Program-made: the position numbers and the translations under genes
DNA from: Labilibaculum sp. K2S
GTDB lineage: Bacteria; Bacteroidota; Bacteroidia; Bacteroidales; Marinifilaceae
Length of the DNA stretch: 64,000 nt
Direction: 5' to 3'
Assembly: GCF_030372765.1 (NCBI RefSeq)
Contig: NZ_JAUCMW010000001.1
Coordinates: 530,928-594,927, forward strand
Notes under the pieces: generated by a model
Databases searched by the model: none
The model's input: only the letters and a program-made list of their open reading frames with translations
Told to the model about the DNA's origin: nothing
Part shown: positions 18,224 through 27,841 of the stretch, in pieces
Layout of the letters: each line of letters starts with the position of its first letter
Position numbering within the stretch: position 1 is the stretch's first letter

Positions 18224-19072
18224 TTATTTCTTATCGTAAGCATACCAATAGGCCGTTCCCACAAATAATCCACCACCAACAATATTCCCGAGGGTGGCAG
18301 GAATCAGATTTTTCACAATAAAATCCATCCAAGTGATGGCAGCACCATGAAAAATAGCGACCGGAATAAAAAACATATTGGCTACACAGTGTTCAAAACC
18401 CATGGCAACGAAAGCCATCACCGGAAACCAGATTCCAAGTATTTTACCGGTGATATCCTTAGCTGCATAAGCCAGCCACATGGCCAATGCCACCATCCAG
18501 TTGCAGGCAATTCCTTTTAGGAATGTTTTGTAGAAGGGAGCCGATGTTTTTGCAATTGCGATTTTAATTGCGGTATCTGCCGAAGGAGAATTCATCAAAA
18601 CTTCAGTAAGATAAACCAAAAAATAGGCAACAATAATAGATCCGATAAAATTTCCGATGTAAACAATTCCCCAATTCTTTAGCGGCACTTTAAACGACAT
18701 GCGTTTCGATAGTACCGAAGGGATAAAGTAGGCTGTGTTTCCGGTAAACAGTTCGGCTCCGGCAACAGCACAAAGAATGAGTCCCAATGGGAAAACGGCA
18801 CCAAAAAAGAATTTTTGCAATCCGGGATTCGTTTGAGCCAATCCGGGCATGGCGCCACCAACAATTAAGGCCAGCAAACTGCCCATGGCAATGTATCCGC
18901 CTGCAAGAATTGCCAAAACAAATACTTTATTGGCTGGTGTATTTTGTTTTGCTTCTGCCGTATGATTCACAACCTGAACTGTTTCAGCAGGTGAATGGAA
19001 GGCCTGCTGCGTTAGTGCAATTGTTTTTTTATTCTCTACTTCAATAATATCAATTGATTCTTGAAATGACAT
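18224..19072 (-). CDS. focA: Formate/nitrite transporter FocA
   Basis: 282-aa pentameric channel of the FNT family, moving formate across the inner membrane. Six hydrophobic segments are visible. The family signatures GAELFTGNTAYF (omega loop region) and GFEHCVANMFFIP (with the gating His) are present. It is the last gene of the pflB-pflA-focA set on the minus strand, 123 bp after pflA. The N-terminal about 50 residues are polar and cytoplasmic. The order pflB-pflA-focA differs from E. coli focA-pflBA. Confidence 0.94.
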   Translation of the reverse strand: MSFQESIDIIEVENKKTIALTQQAFHSPAETVQVVNHTAEAKQNTPANKVFVLAILAGGYIAMGSLLALIVGGAMPGLAQTNPGLQKFFFGAVFPLGLILCAVAGAELFTGNTAYFIPSVLSKRMSFKVPLKNWGIVYIGNFIGSIIVAYFLVYLTEVLMNSPSADTAIKIAIAKTSAPFYKTFLKGIACNWMVALAMWLAYAAKDITGKILGIWFPVMAFVAMGFEHCVANMFFIPVAIFHGAAITWMDFIVKNLIPATLGNIVGGGLFVGTAYWYAYDKK

Positions 19073-19195
19073 TGATTTTTATTTTTTCTGTTAGAAATTG
19101 GAGGTTACGGTACGCTGTACCTTATTTTTCAACCTAATATGTTTCTACAAATACTGCGGTGCTCTGCACCCAGCAATTTAATTTTGTGCTAACTG

Positions 19196-19921
19196 CTAAT
19201 TAATAATTACTTCTTTAAAATACCGAAGAAAGATATCCTTTGCCACCTGCAGTTGTTCCAATGTGTTTTCAGGTACATCGCTCAGTTTGTATTCCATGTT
19301 TAAGTGTTCATATTTGTGAACGCCCAGTTTGTGATAGGGCTGAATTTCCAGCTTTTCAATGTTTCCGTATTCCTGAAAATATTTCCCCATCTCGTGCAGA
19401 TATTCAGGCTGATCGGAGTACCCGGGAACCAGCACATAACGCATCCACACTTTCACCTCTTTCTCGCGGAGGTATGCTGCAAATTTAAGAGTGGTATCGT
19501 TGCGTTTACCAGTTATCTTTTGATGCCAGTCCGGGTTGATGTGTTTGATGTCGAGCAGAACCAAATCTGTATGCTGCAGCAATTCTTTAACATCATCGGT
19601 AAGTACATTTCCATTGCTGTCGATACAAGTGTTAAAGCCCTCCTCTTTCAGTTGTCTGAAAAGAATTTTGAGTTCTTTCGCCTGCCAAAGCGGTTCTCCG
19701 CCCGAAATGGTTACCCCACCAATTTTCCCAAAGAAAGGACGTTGATTACGTGCCATTCTCATGATTTCTTCAAGCGGAGTCGGTGTTCCTCCTTCGAAAG
19801 TAATGGTATCGGGGTTGGCACAGTACAAACATTTAAAGGCGCATCCCTGCAGAAATACGACCAGTCGGATTCCCGGGCCGTCGTAAGTACCTAATGATTC
19901 AAAAGAATGAACGTTTAACAT
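19196..19921 (-). CDS. pflA: Pyruvate formate-lyase activating enzyme
   Basis: 241-aa radical SAM enzyme that installs the glycyl radical on PflB. The [4Fe-4S] motif CX3CX2C is CAFKCLYC near residue 28. The SAM-binding TISGGEPLWQ and the DSNGN and LLDIKH segments follow in the usual order. Length fits the compact (about 245 aa) PflA. It lies 90 bp behind pflB, with a terminator-like hairpin between them that could lower its expression relative to pflB. Confidence 0.95.
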   Translation of the reverse strand: MLNVHSFESLGTYDGPGIRLVVFLQGCAFKCLYCANPDTITFEGGTPTPLEEIMRMARNQRPFFGKIGGVTISGGEPLWQAKELKILFRQLKEEGFNTCIDSNGNVLTDDVKELLQHTDLVLLDIKHINPDWHQKITGKRNDTTLKFAAYLREKEVKVWMRYVLVPGYSDQPEYLHEMGKYFQEYGNIEKLEIQPYHKLGVHKYEHLNMEYKLSDVPENTLEQLQVAKDIFLRYFKEVIIN

Positions 19922-19946
19922 GATTTGCTTGTTTAGTGAATGAGTA

Positions 19947-19995
19947 TCAAAAAAAAGAGGCCGGAAACTCTCAAAGAAAGCTCCGGAACTCTTTA
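19947..19995 (-). terminator. Hairpin plus T-run between pflB and pflA
   Basis: On the minus strand AAGAG..CCGG and CCGG..CTCTT arms flank a loop, followed by eight T. The stem has mismatches, so it may be a partial terminator that sets the pflB:pflA ratio. Confidence 0.55.
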
Positions 19996-20011
19996 GGATA
20001 ATTCAACGATC

Positions 20012-22237
20012 TTACATTCTCTCGAAAAAGCTGCGGGAGATCACCTCCAGTTGCTGCTCACGGGTTAAACGTACAAAGTTTACAGCATAACCCGAAACAC
20101 GGATGGTCAGCTGAGGATATTCTTCAGGATGTTCCATTGCATCCTCCAGCATCGCGCGGTCCAACACATTTACGTTTAGGTGATGAGCACCTTTCATAAA
20201 GTAAGCATCCATCATGGTAACCAGATTATCCTGACGGGTTGCTGCTGTTGCTCCCAACGATTTAGGAACAATAGAGAAGGTGTTCGAAATACCATCCAAC
20301 GAATCTTCGTAGTTGATTTTGGCTACAGAGTTTAAAGAAGCAATTGCCCCGTGAGAATCACGTCCGTGCATTGGATTGGCTCCGGGAGCAAAAGGAACAC
20401 CTGCAGCCCGGCCATCGGGAGTAGCACCGGTTTTCAATCCATAAACTACGTTCGAGGTAATGGTAAGGATCGACATGGTTGGTTCAGCATTCTTATAAGT
20501 ATGCAGTTCTTTCAACAAGCTATTGAATAGATTTGGGATTTGAACAGCAAAACAATCTACTGCATCATCGTCGTTTCCATAGTATGGAAAATCTCCTTCA
20601 ATTTTAAAATCGCAGGTCAAACCTTCTTCGTTACGAACGGCAGTTACTTTTGCATTTTTAATGGCTGATAAGGAATCGGCAACAATCGAAAGACCGGCAA
20701 TACCATAAGCAAGATTGATAGCCGGATTGGTATCCACCAAAGCCATCTGAGCTTTTTCGTAGTAATATTTATCGTGCATGTAATGGATGATGTTCATTGA
20801 ATCGTTGTAAACACGAGCCATTTCTTTCATCGCAATCATGTAGTTGCTCATTACTTCGTCGAAATTCAATTCATCACTGCTCATGGCAGGAATGCCATTG
20901 ATCAGCTGAGTTCCTGTTTTCTCGCAACGTCCGCCGTTCAACGATAAAAGAAGGGTTTTTGCCAGATTACAGCGGGCACCAAAAAATTGAATCTGCTTTC
21001 CGATTTCCTGATAGGAAACGCAGCAGGCAATTCCGTAATCATCCGATTTACGGGTATCACACATCAACTGATCATTCTCATACTGAATAGAAGAAGTATC
21101 GATAGAAACCTGAGCACAGAATTTCTTGAATCCTTCAGGCAATTTCTCCGACCAAAGAACCGTCATGTTTGGTTCCGGTGAAGCTCCGAGAGTATATAAT
21201 GTATTTAAGAAACGGAAGGATGTTTTGGTTACTTTGGTTCTGCCGTCAATTGTGTTTCCACCGATCGATTCAGTTACCCAGGTTGGATCACCCGCAAAAA
21301 TCTCATCGTAAGCATTCATACGAAGATGACGAACCATACGCAGTTTCATTACGAATTGGTCAAGCATTTCCTGAGCAAACTCTTCGGTAATAAAACCTGC
21401 TTCCAAATCTCTGTTGATATAGGCATCCAAAAAAGTTGAAACATTACCCAATGACATTGCCGCACCATCCTGCTCTTTTACTGCCGCAAGATAGCCCATG
21501 TAAACCCACTGAATTGCTTCCTGAGCTGTCTCAGCCGGACGATTCAATTCCAGTCCGTATTTCTCACCCAGCTTTTTGATTTCGCCAAGAGCTTTTATTT
21601 GTTCGGCTACTTCTTCGCGAAGACGAATCAATTGATCTGTCATGGTTCCGGTTAAACCATTCAAATCTTCCTTTTTAGCTGCAATCAAACGATCAATTCC
21701 ATAAAGTGCTACACGACGGTAATCACCAATAATACGGCCACGTGCATAATTGTCAGGCAAACCAGTTAGGAAGCCTAAGGAACGAAACTTACGGATTTCG
21801 TCGGTGTAAGCATCAAAAACACCATCGTTGTGTGTTTTTGCATAGTTGCGGAAGATGTCCTTTACACGATCTGATACTTCAAGACCTTGTTCTGTGCATG
21901 CTTTCTCAACCACAGCAATACCGCCGTAAGGCTTCATGGCTCTGCGAAGAAGTTCATCGGCCTGCAAACCAACAATCAGCTCTAAGGATTTATCGATATA
22001 TCCGGCTCCGTGAGAAGCAATAGCCGACACTGTTTCTGTATCGATTGAGCGAACTCCATTGTTGGCACGTTCTTCTTTAACGGCCTCTTTGCAGATATTC
22101 CAAAGTTTTTTTGTGCGTTCTGTTGCTCCTGTTAAAAATGAAGCATCTCCTGTGTAAGAAGTTAAATTATTACTAACGAAATCTCTAACGTTAATCGTTT
22201 TTTGCCATTCACCGGCTTTAAATTGAACTCTTTTCAT
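20012..22237 (-). CDS. pflB: Formate C-acetyltransferase (pyruvate formate-lyase)
   Basis: 741-aa glycyl-radical enzyme converting pyruvate and CoA to acetyl-CoA and formate under anoxia. The catalytic cysteine pair is C405-C406 in [12 protein letters not shown]. The radical glycine is G716 in [14 protein letters not shown] near the C-terminus. Other PFL blocks are present ([42 protein letters not shown]). Length is close to E. coli PflB (760). It is activated by the adjacent pflA, and the product is exported by focA. A palindrome overlaps its likely promoter (22289-22310). Confidence 0.97.
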   Translation of the reverse strand: MKRVQFKAGEWQKTINVRDFVSNNLTSYTGDASFLTGATERTKKLWNICKEAVKEERANNGVRSIDTETVSAIASHGAGYIDKSLELIVGLQADELLRRAMKPYGGIAVVEKACTEQGLEVSDRVKDIFRNYAKTHNDGVFDAYTDEIRKFRSLGFLTGLPDNYARGRIIGDYRRVALYGIDRLIAAKKEDLNGLTGTMTDQLIRLREEVAEQIKALGEIKKLGEKYGLELNRPAETAQEAIQWVYMGYLAAVKEQDGAAMSLGNVSTFLDAYINRDLEAGFITEEFAQEMLDQFVMKLRMVRHLRMNAYDEIFAGDPTWVTESIGGNTIDGRTKVTKTSFRFLNTLYTLGASPEPNMTVLWSEKLPEGFKKFCAQVSIDTSSIQYENDQLMCDTRKSDDYGIACCVSYQEIGKQIQFFGARCNLAKTLLLSLNGGRCEKTGTQLINGIPAMSSDELNFDEVMSNYMIAMKEMARVYNDSMNIIHYMHDKYYYEKAQMALVDTNPAINLAYGIAGLSIVADSLSAIKNAKVTAVRNEEGLTCDFKIEGDFPYYGNDDDAVDCFAVQIPNLFNSLLKELHTYKNAEPTMSILTITSNVVYGLKTGATPDGRAAGVPFAPGANPMHGRDSHGAIASLNSVAKINYEDSLDGISNTFSIVPKSLGATAATRQDNLVTMMDAYFMKGAHHLNVNVLDRAMLEDAMEHPEEYPQLTIRVSGYAVNFVRLTREQQLEVISRSFFERM

Positions 22238-22288
22238 TCTAATAATGATTTATTTCAATGGTTGAATGGAACAATCATCCGTCTTGTA

Positions 22289-22310
22289 TTGATTTTAAAA
22301 ATCAAAATTA
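22289..22310 (-). promoter_or_regulatory. Predicted pflB promoter element with overlapping palindrome
   Basis: The minus strand reads TAATTTTG at 22310-22303, matching the Bacteroidota -7 consensus TAnnTTTG, about 66 bp before the pflB ATG. The perfect palindrome TTGATTTTAAAAATCAA (22289-22305) overlaps it. The half site TTGAT/ATCAA resembles FNR/CRP-family half sites but the spacing (7 nt) is wider than FNR (4 nt). The rest of 22238-22858 shows no gene. Confidence 0.45.
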
Positions 22311-22805
22311 CTACAGGACTCCTGATGCTTGTCCGCTTAAAATTTTTGGTATTACAGTTTCTCTTATTCTTTTTTTAAGCAGCAAAAGAAGAAGACTTAA
22401 AGCTCTTTTTTGCTGTAAGGGTGCAAAGGAACTCTTTTCTGTTTTCTCACGCAATACCTGTTAATAGTGATTTTTTTAGTGCAAACGATATTGCAAAAGC
22501 AAAAGTTCTGGTTATAGATCACTTAGCTTACTGATGAAAATATGTTGAGAAACATGTTATTTAGATGGATTATATAGAAGCAGGCAATATTTTGCAGGAA
22601 TTGATACAGGTTGTAAGAAACTGTATCAATTTATTTTTAGAAATTTTTATCGAAGAAAAAAGATTCAGAATAAGACAAATTTGAGGCGAACAGTGGTTCT
22701 ATTTAAAGATAATTTAACGCAATTATGAGGTTTTTGGCTTATAAAAAAGCCAAAGGATAAATTTTTAAACAGTTTCTAAGATTTGTAATCTTTTTCCGGC
22801 TGCAA

Positions 22806-22838
22806 TTTGGATACTACTCTTTTGATCTGCTACATTTG
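22806..22838 (+). promoter_or_regulatory. Predicted promoter of the LytS-like kinase
   Basis: TTTG (22806-22809), 21 nt, then TACATTTG (22831-22838) match the Bacteroidota -33/-7 consensus. The start codon is 20 bp further on. Confidence 0.6.
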
Positions 22839-22858
22839 TGCTTTACTTACAATAAAGA

Positions 22859-24805
22859 ATGAAATTTCGTAACAAATCAATTATACTGGTCGGGATAATT
22901 ATTATTCTGAGTTTTGGAGGTGTCGCTTATTTAATAGGTGAGAAGATGGCCGTTACTGCCGGGAAAATGAGTCTGGACCTGGCTGTCTCCAAAGCGCAAA
23001 ATAGTTTTTTAATCGTTAAAAACGAATTGGACGGCAGTGTTCTTCGCACTGGTTTAATGGCCAATGTGTTGGTGGAGTCTATTGATTTTACCGGGCAGGA
23101 TGAAAAGGTAATTGTAAAAACGCTGCAGTCGGAATTAAAACTCAGAAACGAATTAAATGCCTGTTGGTATTCATCAATTGATGGAAATGATACTTCCGGT
23201 CCGGGAAAATTGAACGTGTATTTTAGGAAGAAGGGGAATGAAATTGTTAAAAGTGCACTTTTAGATAAGCAGCTGGATTTAATCGAAAAGCTGATGATTC
23301 AGGGAAGAGAGATGATTTCGGCACCCTATTGGAGTTCTGATAATCGTTTGCTTGCAACGGTACTGGAGCCAGTGATTAAAAATGATCAGATTGTTGGGGT
23401 TTTAGGAACAGATTTGGATTTGTATCAGTTTCAGCAGCATTTTTATGACAACGAATCATTGGGAAGAGCTTATGTAACTATTATTTCGGAACAAGGATTC
23501 TGTATTTCTCATCCGGATGAAAAATTAATTGGAAAGCGAATTGATACTTTGGCTGAAGGGGCAAGGATTCATGATGTTCTGGCATCAGGAAATAAATATC
23601 AGGAAGAAGTGCAGTCTGATTATTTACAAGTGCCTGTTATGAGGGTATATCAGCCGGTTAAAATTGGTAATTTGGATAAAAAATGGCTGGTAACTGTTAG
23701 TGTTCCTCTTTTTAATGTGAAAGAATCTGTTCAGGAAATCCGCAATTCAACTTTTCTGATTGGTTTGGTTTTGGCTCTTTTACTAATGGTATTTCTTTAC
23801 TTTTCCCAGCGCAGGTGGTTTCTTGAATTTAGCAAAAGACAAAGGGCCGAAAGGAAGCATCGCAATGAGGTAAGCAAATTGTCTTCGATCATGGAGAGTA
23901 CCGATCAGATCATGATTTTTTCGGTGGATAAAAATTACAGGTACACAAGTTTTAATAGTGTTCATAAATTGAATCTGGAGAAAAATGAGGGCGATAACAT
24001 TCGGCTGGGAAGTAATTCATTGGATACTTATTATGGTGATTTCCGCATTCAGATGAAAAAGCATTTGGATCGGGCATTGGCAGGAGATCATTTTTTAGTG
24101 GAATTTAAAAGGCACGGCATCGATTATCAGCAGATATTTAACGCCATATCCGACGCAGAAGGCAAAGTTGTAGGTGTTTCCAGTTTTTGCTTTGATATTA
24201 GCGAAACTCTCGAATTGCGGCGCAAGGCTCTCGAAGAGGAAGAAGAAAAAGTAAAAGCACAGCTAAAGAATATTAAAAACCAGATCAATCCGCATTTCTT
24301 ATTTAATTCTCTAAATTCCCTTTACGCTTTGGTAGAGGGAGAGCCAAAACTGGCCAGAAAGTTTATTCTGAGTTTATCGAAGGTCTACCGTTATTTATTG
24401 GATAGCAACAACAGTAATCTGATCAGTTTAAAACAGGAGCTCGATTTTATTAAGCAGTATCTTTTCCTGCAGAAAATCCGCTTTGGCGACAACCTACTTT
24501 TAGAATATGATATTAAAGAAGAAGCACTGAACAGAAAACTACCATCTGTCAGCATACAATCATTGGTTGAAAATGCCATCAAACACAATATAATAACAAG
24601 CGAAAAACCACTCACTATTCGTATATCTGTTTCAGACGAATATGATTTAATTGTCGAAAATCCGTACCAACCCCGCACCGACAGGAGTCACAGTCCGGGT
24701 ACCGGATTAAAAACGCTGGAGGCTTTGTATGCTTTTTTGGGCAACAAGCAACCTGTTTATGGAATTGAAAATGGCTTTTTCCGGGTAAAACTGCCTTTGT
24801 TTTAA
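22859..24805 (+). CDS. LytS/YehU-type sensor histidine kinase with periplasmic sensor and PAS domain
   Basis: 648 aa. A membrane segment (about 8-27) and another (about 297-317) bracket a 270-residue extracytoplasmic domain resembling dCache (segments WSSDNRLLATVLEPVIKND, VLGTDLDL, ISHPDEKLIGK). A PAS-like domain follows (about 345-455). The His_kinase region has phospho-acceptor H479 in NPHFLFNSLNSLYAL, then the ATP domain with SLVENAIKHNI and GTGLKTLEALY. Kinases of this type partner LytTR regulators. The nearest one is at 32610, behind the SusCD genes, so this kinase probably senses an extracellular ligand and controls the protease/SusCD locus between them. Confidence 0.88.
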   Translation: MKFRNKSIILVGIIIILSFGGVAYLIGEKMAVTAGKMSLDLAVSKAQNSFLIVKNELDGSVLRTGLMANVLVESIDFTGQDEKVIVKTLQSELKLRNELNACWYSSIDGNDTSGPGKLNVYFRKKGNEIVKSALLDKQLDLIEKLMIQGREMISAPYWSSDNRLLATVLEPVIKNDQIVGVLGTDLDLYQFQQHFYDNESLGRAYVTIISEQGFCISHPDEKLIGKRIDTLAEGARIHDVLASGNKYQEEVQSDYLQVPVMRVYQPVKIGNLDKKWLVTVSVPLFNVKESVQEIRNSTFLIGLVLALLLMVFLYFSQRRWFLEFSKRQRAERKHRNEVSKLSSIMESTDQIMIFSVDKNYRYTSFNSVHKLNLEKNEGDNIRLGSNSLDTYYGDFRIQMKKHLDRALAGDHFLVEFKRHGIDYQQIFNAISDAEGKVVGVSSFCFDISETLELRRKALEEEEEKVKAQLKNIKNQINPHFLFNSLNSLYALVEGEPKLARKFILSLSKVYRYLLDSNNSNLISLKQELDFIKQYLFLQKIRFGDNLLLEYDIKEEALNRKLPSVSIQSLVENAIKHNIITSEKPLTIRISVSDEYDLIVENPYQPRTDRSHSPGTGLKTLEALYAFLGNKQPVYGIENGFFRVKLPLF

Positions 24806-25049
24806 TCCGTAAAGATTATTTTTCCAGTCGGTGTGAAGGCTTCATACCGGTTTTCCTGTCATTCACTCCTTAATCTTTCCGGTTCACTCCCTTCTTTTTT
24901 CTTGCAGATCAAAATTAATTCATTTTTGTTTCGAATTATTGCTCAATGAAATTCATTTGGCAGTATTGAAACGAACAAAAATTGAATGATGTAATGACGT
25001 GAGTATCCGTGTAGGGGCGATGCTTACAACTACAAACAAAATAGATTAA

Positions 25050-27743
25050 ATGAACGTAAGTACAATCACACCAAATCACAAAATTACCCGACTGTTTTTG
25101 ATGGCATGTATTCTGGGGGGAATGAGTTTGCCGTCACCAGCATCAGAACGATCTTCTGTTTCTGCGGAAGACGGAATTTTTACTTTCTGGAAAAAGAAAA
25201 AGACAGAAACCGAGTCGGATACTACGAAAGGAAAAGATAAAGATTCAAAACTAAAAAAGTACGATGAAATCATTACTTCGGATGCGATCACGAAAAAAGG
25301 AGTAATAGCTATTCACAGAGTAAAAAAGGATTACTATTTCGAAATTTCGGATTCGTTGCTGAACCGCGATTTTCTTTTGGTCAATAAAATCTCTAAAGTG
25401 CCTTCTGAGATTAATGAGTTGGGTTTTAACAAAGGAATCAATTATCAAAATTTATTGATTCGTTTCGAAGTGGATACTTTAACTGAAAAAATTTGGGTGA
25501 AAACTTATCATCCATACTACGAAGGGAAAGCAGGGGATGCGATTACTCAGTCGGTGGAAGATAATTACATGCCTTCCATCAGAGAATGCTTCGATTTGGC
25601 TTGTTTTGGAAAAGACTCAACTACCTATGTATTTAAGGTAAATAAGGTATTCGACGGATCGGAAAAAAGTTTAAATGATTTGTTTGGAATACTTGGAATG
25701 CCGGGAGCTGCAGTGAAAGATCTTTCGAAAATTAACGAAGTGAAAAGCTTTCATAAAAATCTGGTTGTAAAGTCATTGCTGACCACTAAAGCAGAAGGGA
25801 TTACCGTAACCGTAGAAGTTACCTCGAATATGGTTTTGTTGGCTAAGAAAGCGATGAAACCAAGATTTGCAGACCGTAGAATCGGATATTTTACAACCAA
25901 ACATTTTTATTATAGTGATGATCAGCAGGCTGTTGAAAACAGAGAGTTTGTGAATCGCTGGAGATTGGAGCCAAAATCTGAAGATGTAGAAAAATATTTG
26001 GCAGGAGAATTGGTGGAACCGAAAAAGCCAATTGTTTACTATATCGATCCATCAACACCGCCTCAGTGGCGACAGGCAATAAAAGACGGGATTACCGATT
26101 GGCAGTCTGCTTTTGAAAAAGCTGGATTTAAAAATGCCATTGTTGCAAAAGATGCACCAACCGACGATCCTGATTTTGACGGTGATGATGTTCGCTATTC
26201 CATGATTACTTATGCGGCATCCAATCAGGCAAATGCAATGGGGCCTTCGGTTGTAGATCCCCGGTCGGGTGAAATTATTGAGGCTGACGTTATTTGGTGG
26301 CACAATGTAATGACTGCCCTGCATTCTTGGATTCGTATTCAGACTGGAATTATTGATCCGAAAGCAAGAGACAATAAATTTAGCGATGAACACATGGCTC
26401 ATGCCATCCGATTTGTGTCATCACACGAAATAGGACATACGCTTGGTTTAATGCACAATATGGGTGCTTCAGCTACTTTCCCGGTAGATTCTTTGCGTTC
26501 CAAATCATTTACAAATAAAATGGGCGGAACGGCTCCATCCATTATGGATTACGCCCGTTTCAACTATGTGGCGCAGCCAAAAGATGAAGTGGTAAACATT
26601 ACTCCGCAAATTGGAGTGTACGATAAATACGCAATTGCCTGGGCTTATCGCTGGATTCAGGAAGATACTCCTTGGGACGAAGTGCAGGTTTTGAGTCAAA
26701 TGATAAGAAAGCACGAGAACGATCCATTGTATCATTATGGTCCTCAGCAAGACGGAAAGAATACCATCGATCCATCAGCGCAAAGCGAAGACTTGGGTGA
26801 CAATTCGATGAAAGCAAGTCGTTACGGCCTGGCTAATTTGAAACGAATTGTTCCTGAAGTAGAAAAATGGACTTGTGAAGAAGGTGAAAGCTACGAGAAA
26901 GCAGGTAAAATGATGATGGGAGTAATCGGACAATGGTTTACTTACGCAAATCATGTTGTGGCAAATGTGGGGGGGATCTATTTAGATCAACCGGTATTTG
27001 GCGAAACGAAATCAGCCTATGTTCACGTTGAAAAAGCGAAACAGAAAGACGCGATCAAATATTTGATTGAGGAAGTAATTAATATTCCTCAATGGATTGC
27101 CAATGCTGAGATTTATAAAAAATCTTATCCCATTAAGGAATCGGTAATTGGTGATATTGAATACGCTCCAACAACCTTGTTTAGGGATTTGCATGCACGC
27201 ATTTTTTACTCCTTGCTGGAAAAGGAACGACTGTTGCGCATGCAGCAAAACGAAGCTGAAAATGGGGATAATGCTTATACATTAACAGAAATGATGAGCG
27301 ATCTGCATCAGGGAATATTTAGCAAAACAATTAAAAATCAGAAGTTGGATGTTTTTACCCGTCAGTCACAAAAAAACTTTGTTGATGTTTTAATTATTTC
27401 TCAAAACAAGACTTTAGAGAAGACAAGTAAAAAGTCACTCCAAAATCAGGAGGCAGCATGTTGTCCGTTGCATCAGCACATGCCCTTGTTGTGCGACTAT
27501 GGAGTAAAAAGCCGTGAGCTGTTTCATGATCCTGAAAGCGATGATCGGTCGAGCCGATACGCCAACCGAAACTTATTTTACGCCACAATGAACCGGGTGT
27601 CGGATGATGTGTCGGTGAAACGCGGTGAGTTGCTGCGGATTAAAGAATTATTAGTGAAGAGGGTGAAGATCGACGATGAAGCAACACGTTTTCATTATCA
27701 GGATCTGATTCTTCGAATTGAAGAAGCATTACATACACATTAA
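25050..27743 (+). CDS. Secreted zinc-dependent metalloprotease (DUF5117/DUF5118 type)
   Basis: 897 aa. The N-terminus has a signal-peptide-like stretch (ITRLFLMACILGGMSLPSPA). The extended zinc motif is H459-E-I-G-H-T-L-G-L-M-H, i.e. HExxHxxGxxH of the metzincin type, followed by the Met-turn-like PSIMDYARFNY. Flanking regions fit the domains called DUF5117 (N-terminal) and DUF4953/DUF5118 in Bacteroidota proteases. It lies between a sensor kinase and a SusC/SusD pair, suggesting it releases peptides or processes proteins for uptake. A terminator follows, so it is probably its own transcript. Confidence 0.88.
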   Translation: MNVSTITPNHKITRLFLMACILGGMSLPSPASERSSVSAEDGIFTFWKKKKTETESDTTKGKDKDSKLKKYDEIITSDAITKKGVIAIHRVKKDYYFEISDSLLNRDFLLVNKISKVPSEINELGFNKGINYQNLLIRFEVDTLTEKIWVKTYHPYYEGKAGDAITQSVEDNYMPSIRECFDLACFGKDSTTYVFKVNKVFDGSEKSLNDLFGILGMPGAAVKDLSKINEVKSFHKNLVVKSLLTTKAEGITVTVEVTSNMVLLAKKAMKPRFADRRIGYFTTKHFYYSDDQQAVENREFVNRWRLEPKSEDVEKYLAGELVEPKKPIVYYIDPSTPPQWRQAIKDGITDWQSAFEKAGFKNAIVAKDAPTDDPDFDGDDVRYSMITYAASNQANAMGPSVVDPRSGEIIEADVIWWHNVMTALHSWIRIQTGIIDPKARDNKFSDEHMAHAIRFVSSHEIGHTLGLMHNMGASATFPVDSLRSKSFTNKMGGTAPSIMDYARFNYVAQPKDEVVNITPQIGVYDKYAIAWAYRWIQEDTPWDEVQVLSQMIRKHENDPLYHYGPQQDGKNTIDPSAQSEDLGDNSMKASRYGLANLKRIVPEVEKWTCEEGESYEKAGKMMMGVIGQWFTYANHVVANVGGIYLDQPVFGETKSAYVHVEKAKQKDAIKYLIEEVINIPQWIANAEIYKKSYPIKESVIGDIEYAPTTLFRDLHARIFYSLLEKERLLRMQQNEAENGDNAYTLTEMMSDLHQGIFSKTIKNQKLDVFTRQSQKNFVDVLIISQNKTLEKTSKKSLQNQEAACCPLHQHMPLLCDYGVKSRELFHDPESDDRSSRYANRNLFYATMNRVSDDVSVKRGELLRIKELLVKRVKIDDEATRFHYQDLILRIEEALHTH

Positions 27744-27754
27744 AAATAAACCCA

Positions 27755-27797
27755 ACAGATGGGGAGATTAAAAAAAATCTCTCTGTCTGTTTTTTTG
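27755..27797 (+). terminator. Terminator after the metalloprotease
   Basis: AACAGA..GGGGAGATT pairs with AATCTCTCTG..TCTGTT around an A-rich loop, followed by TTTTTT. Confidence 0.7.
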
Positions 27798-27841
27798 AAT
27801 GAATTAACCACTATTTTAATAACCATTAAAAATACAAATTT

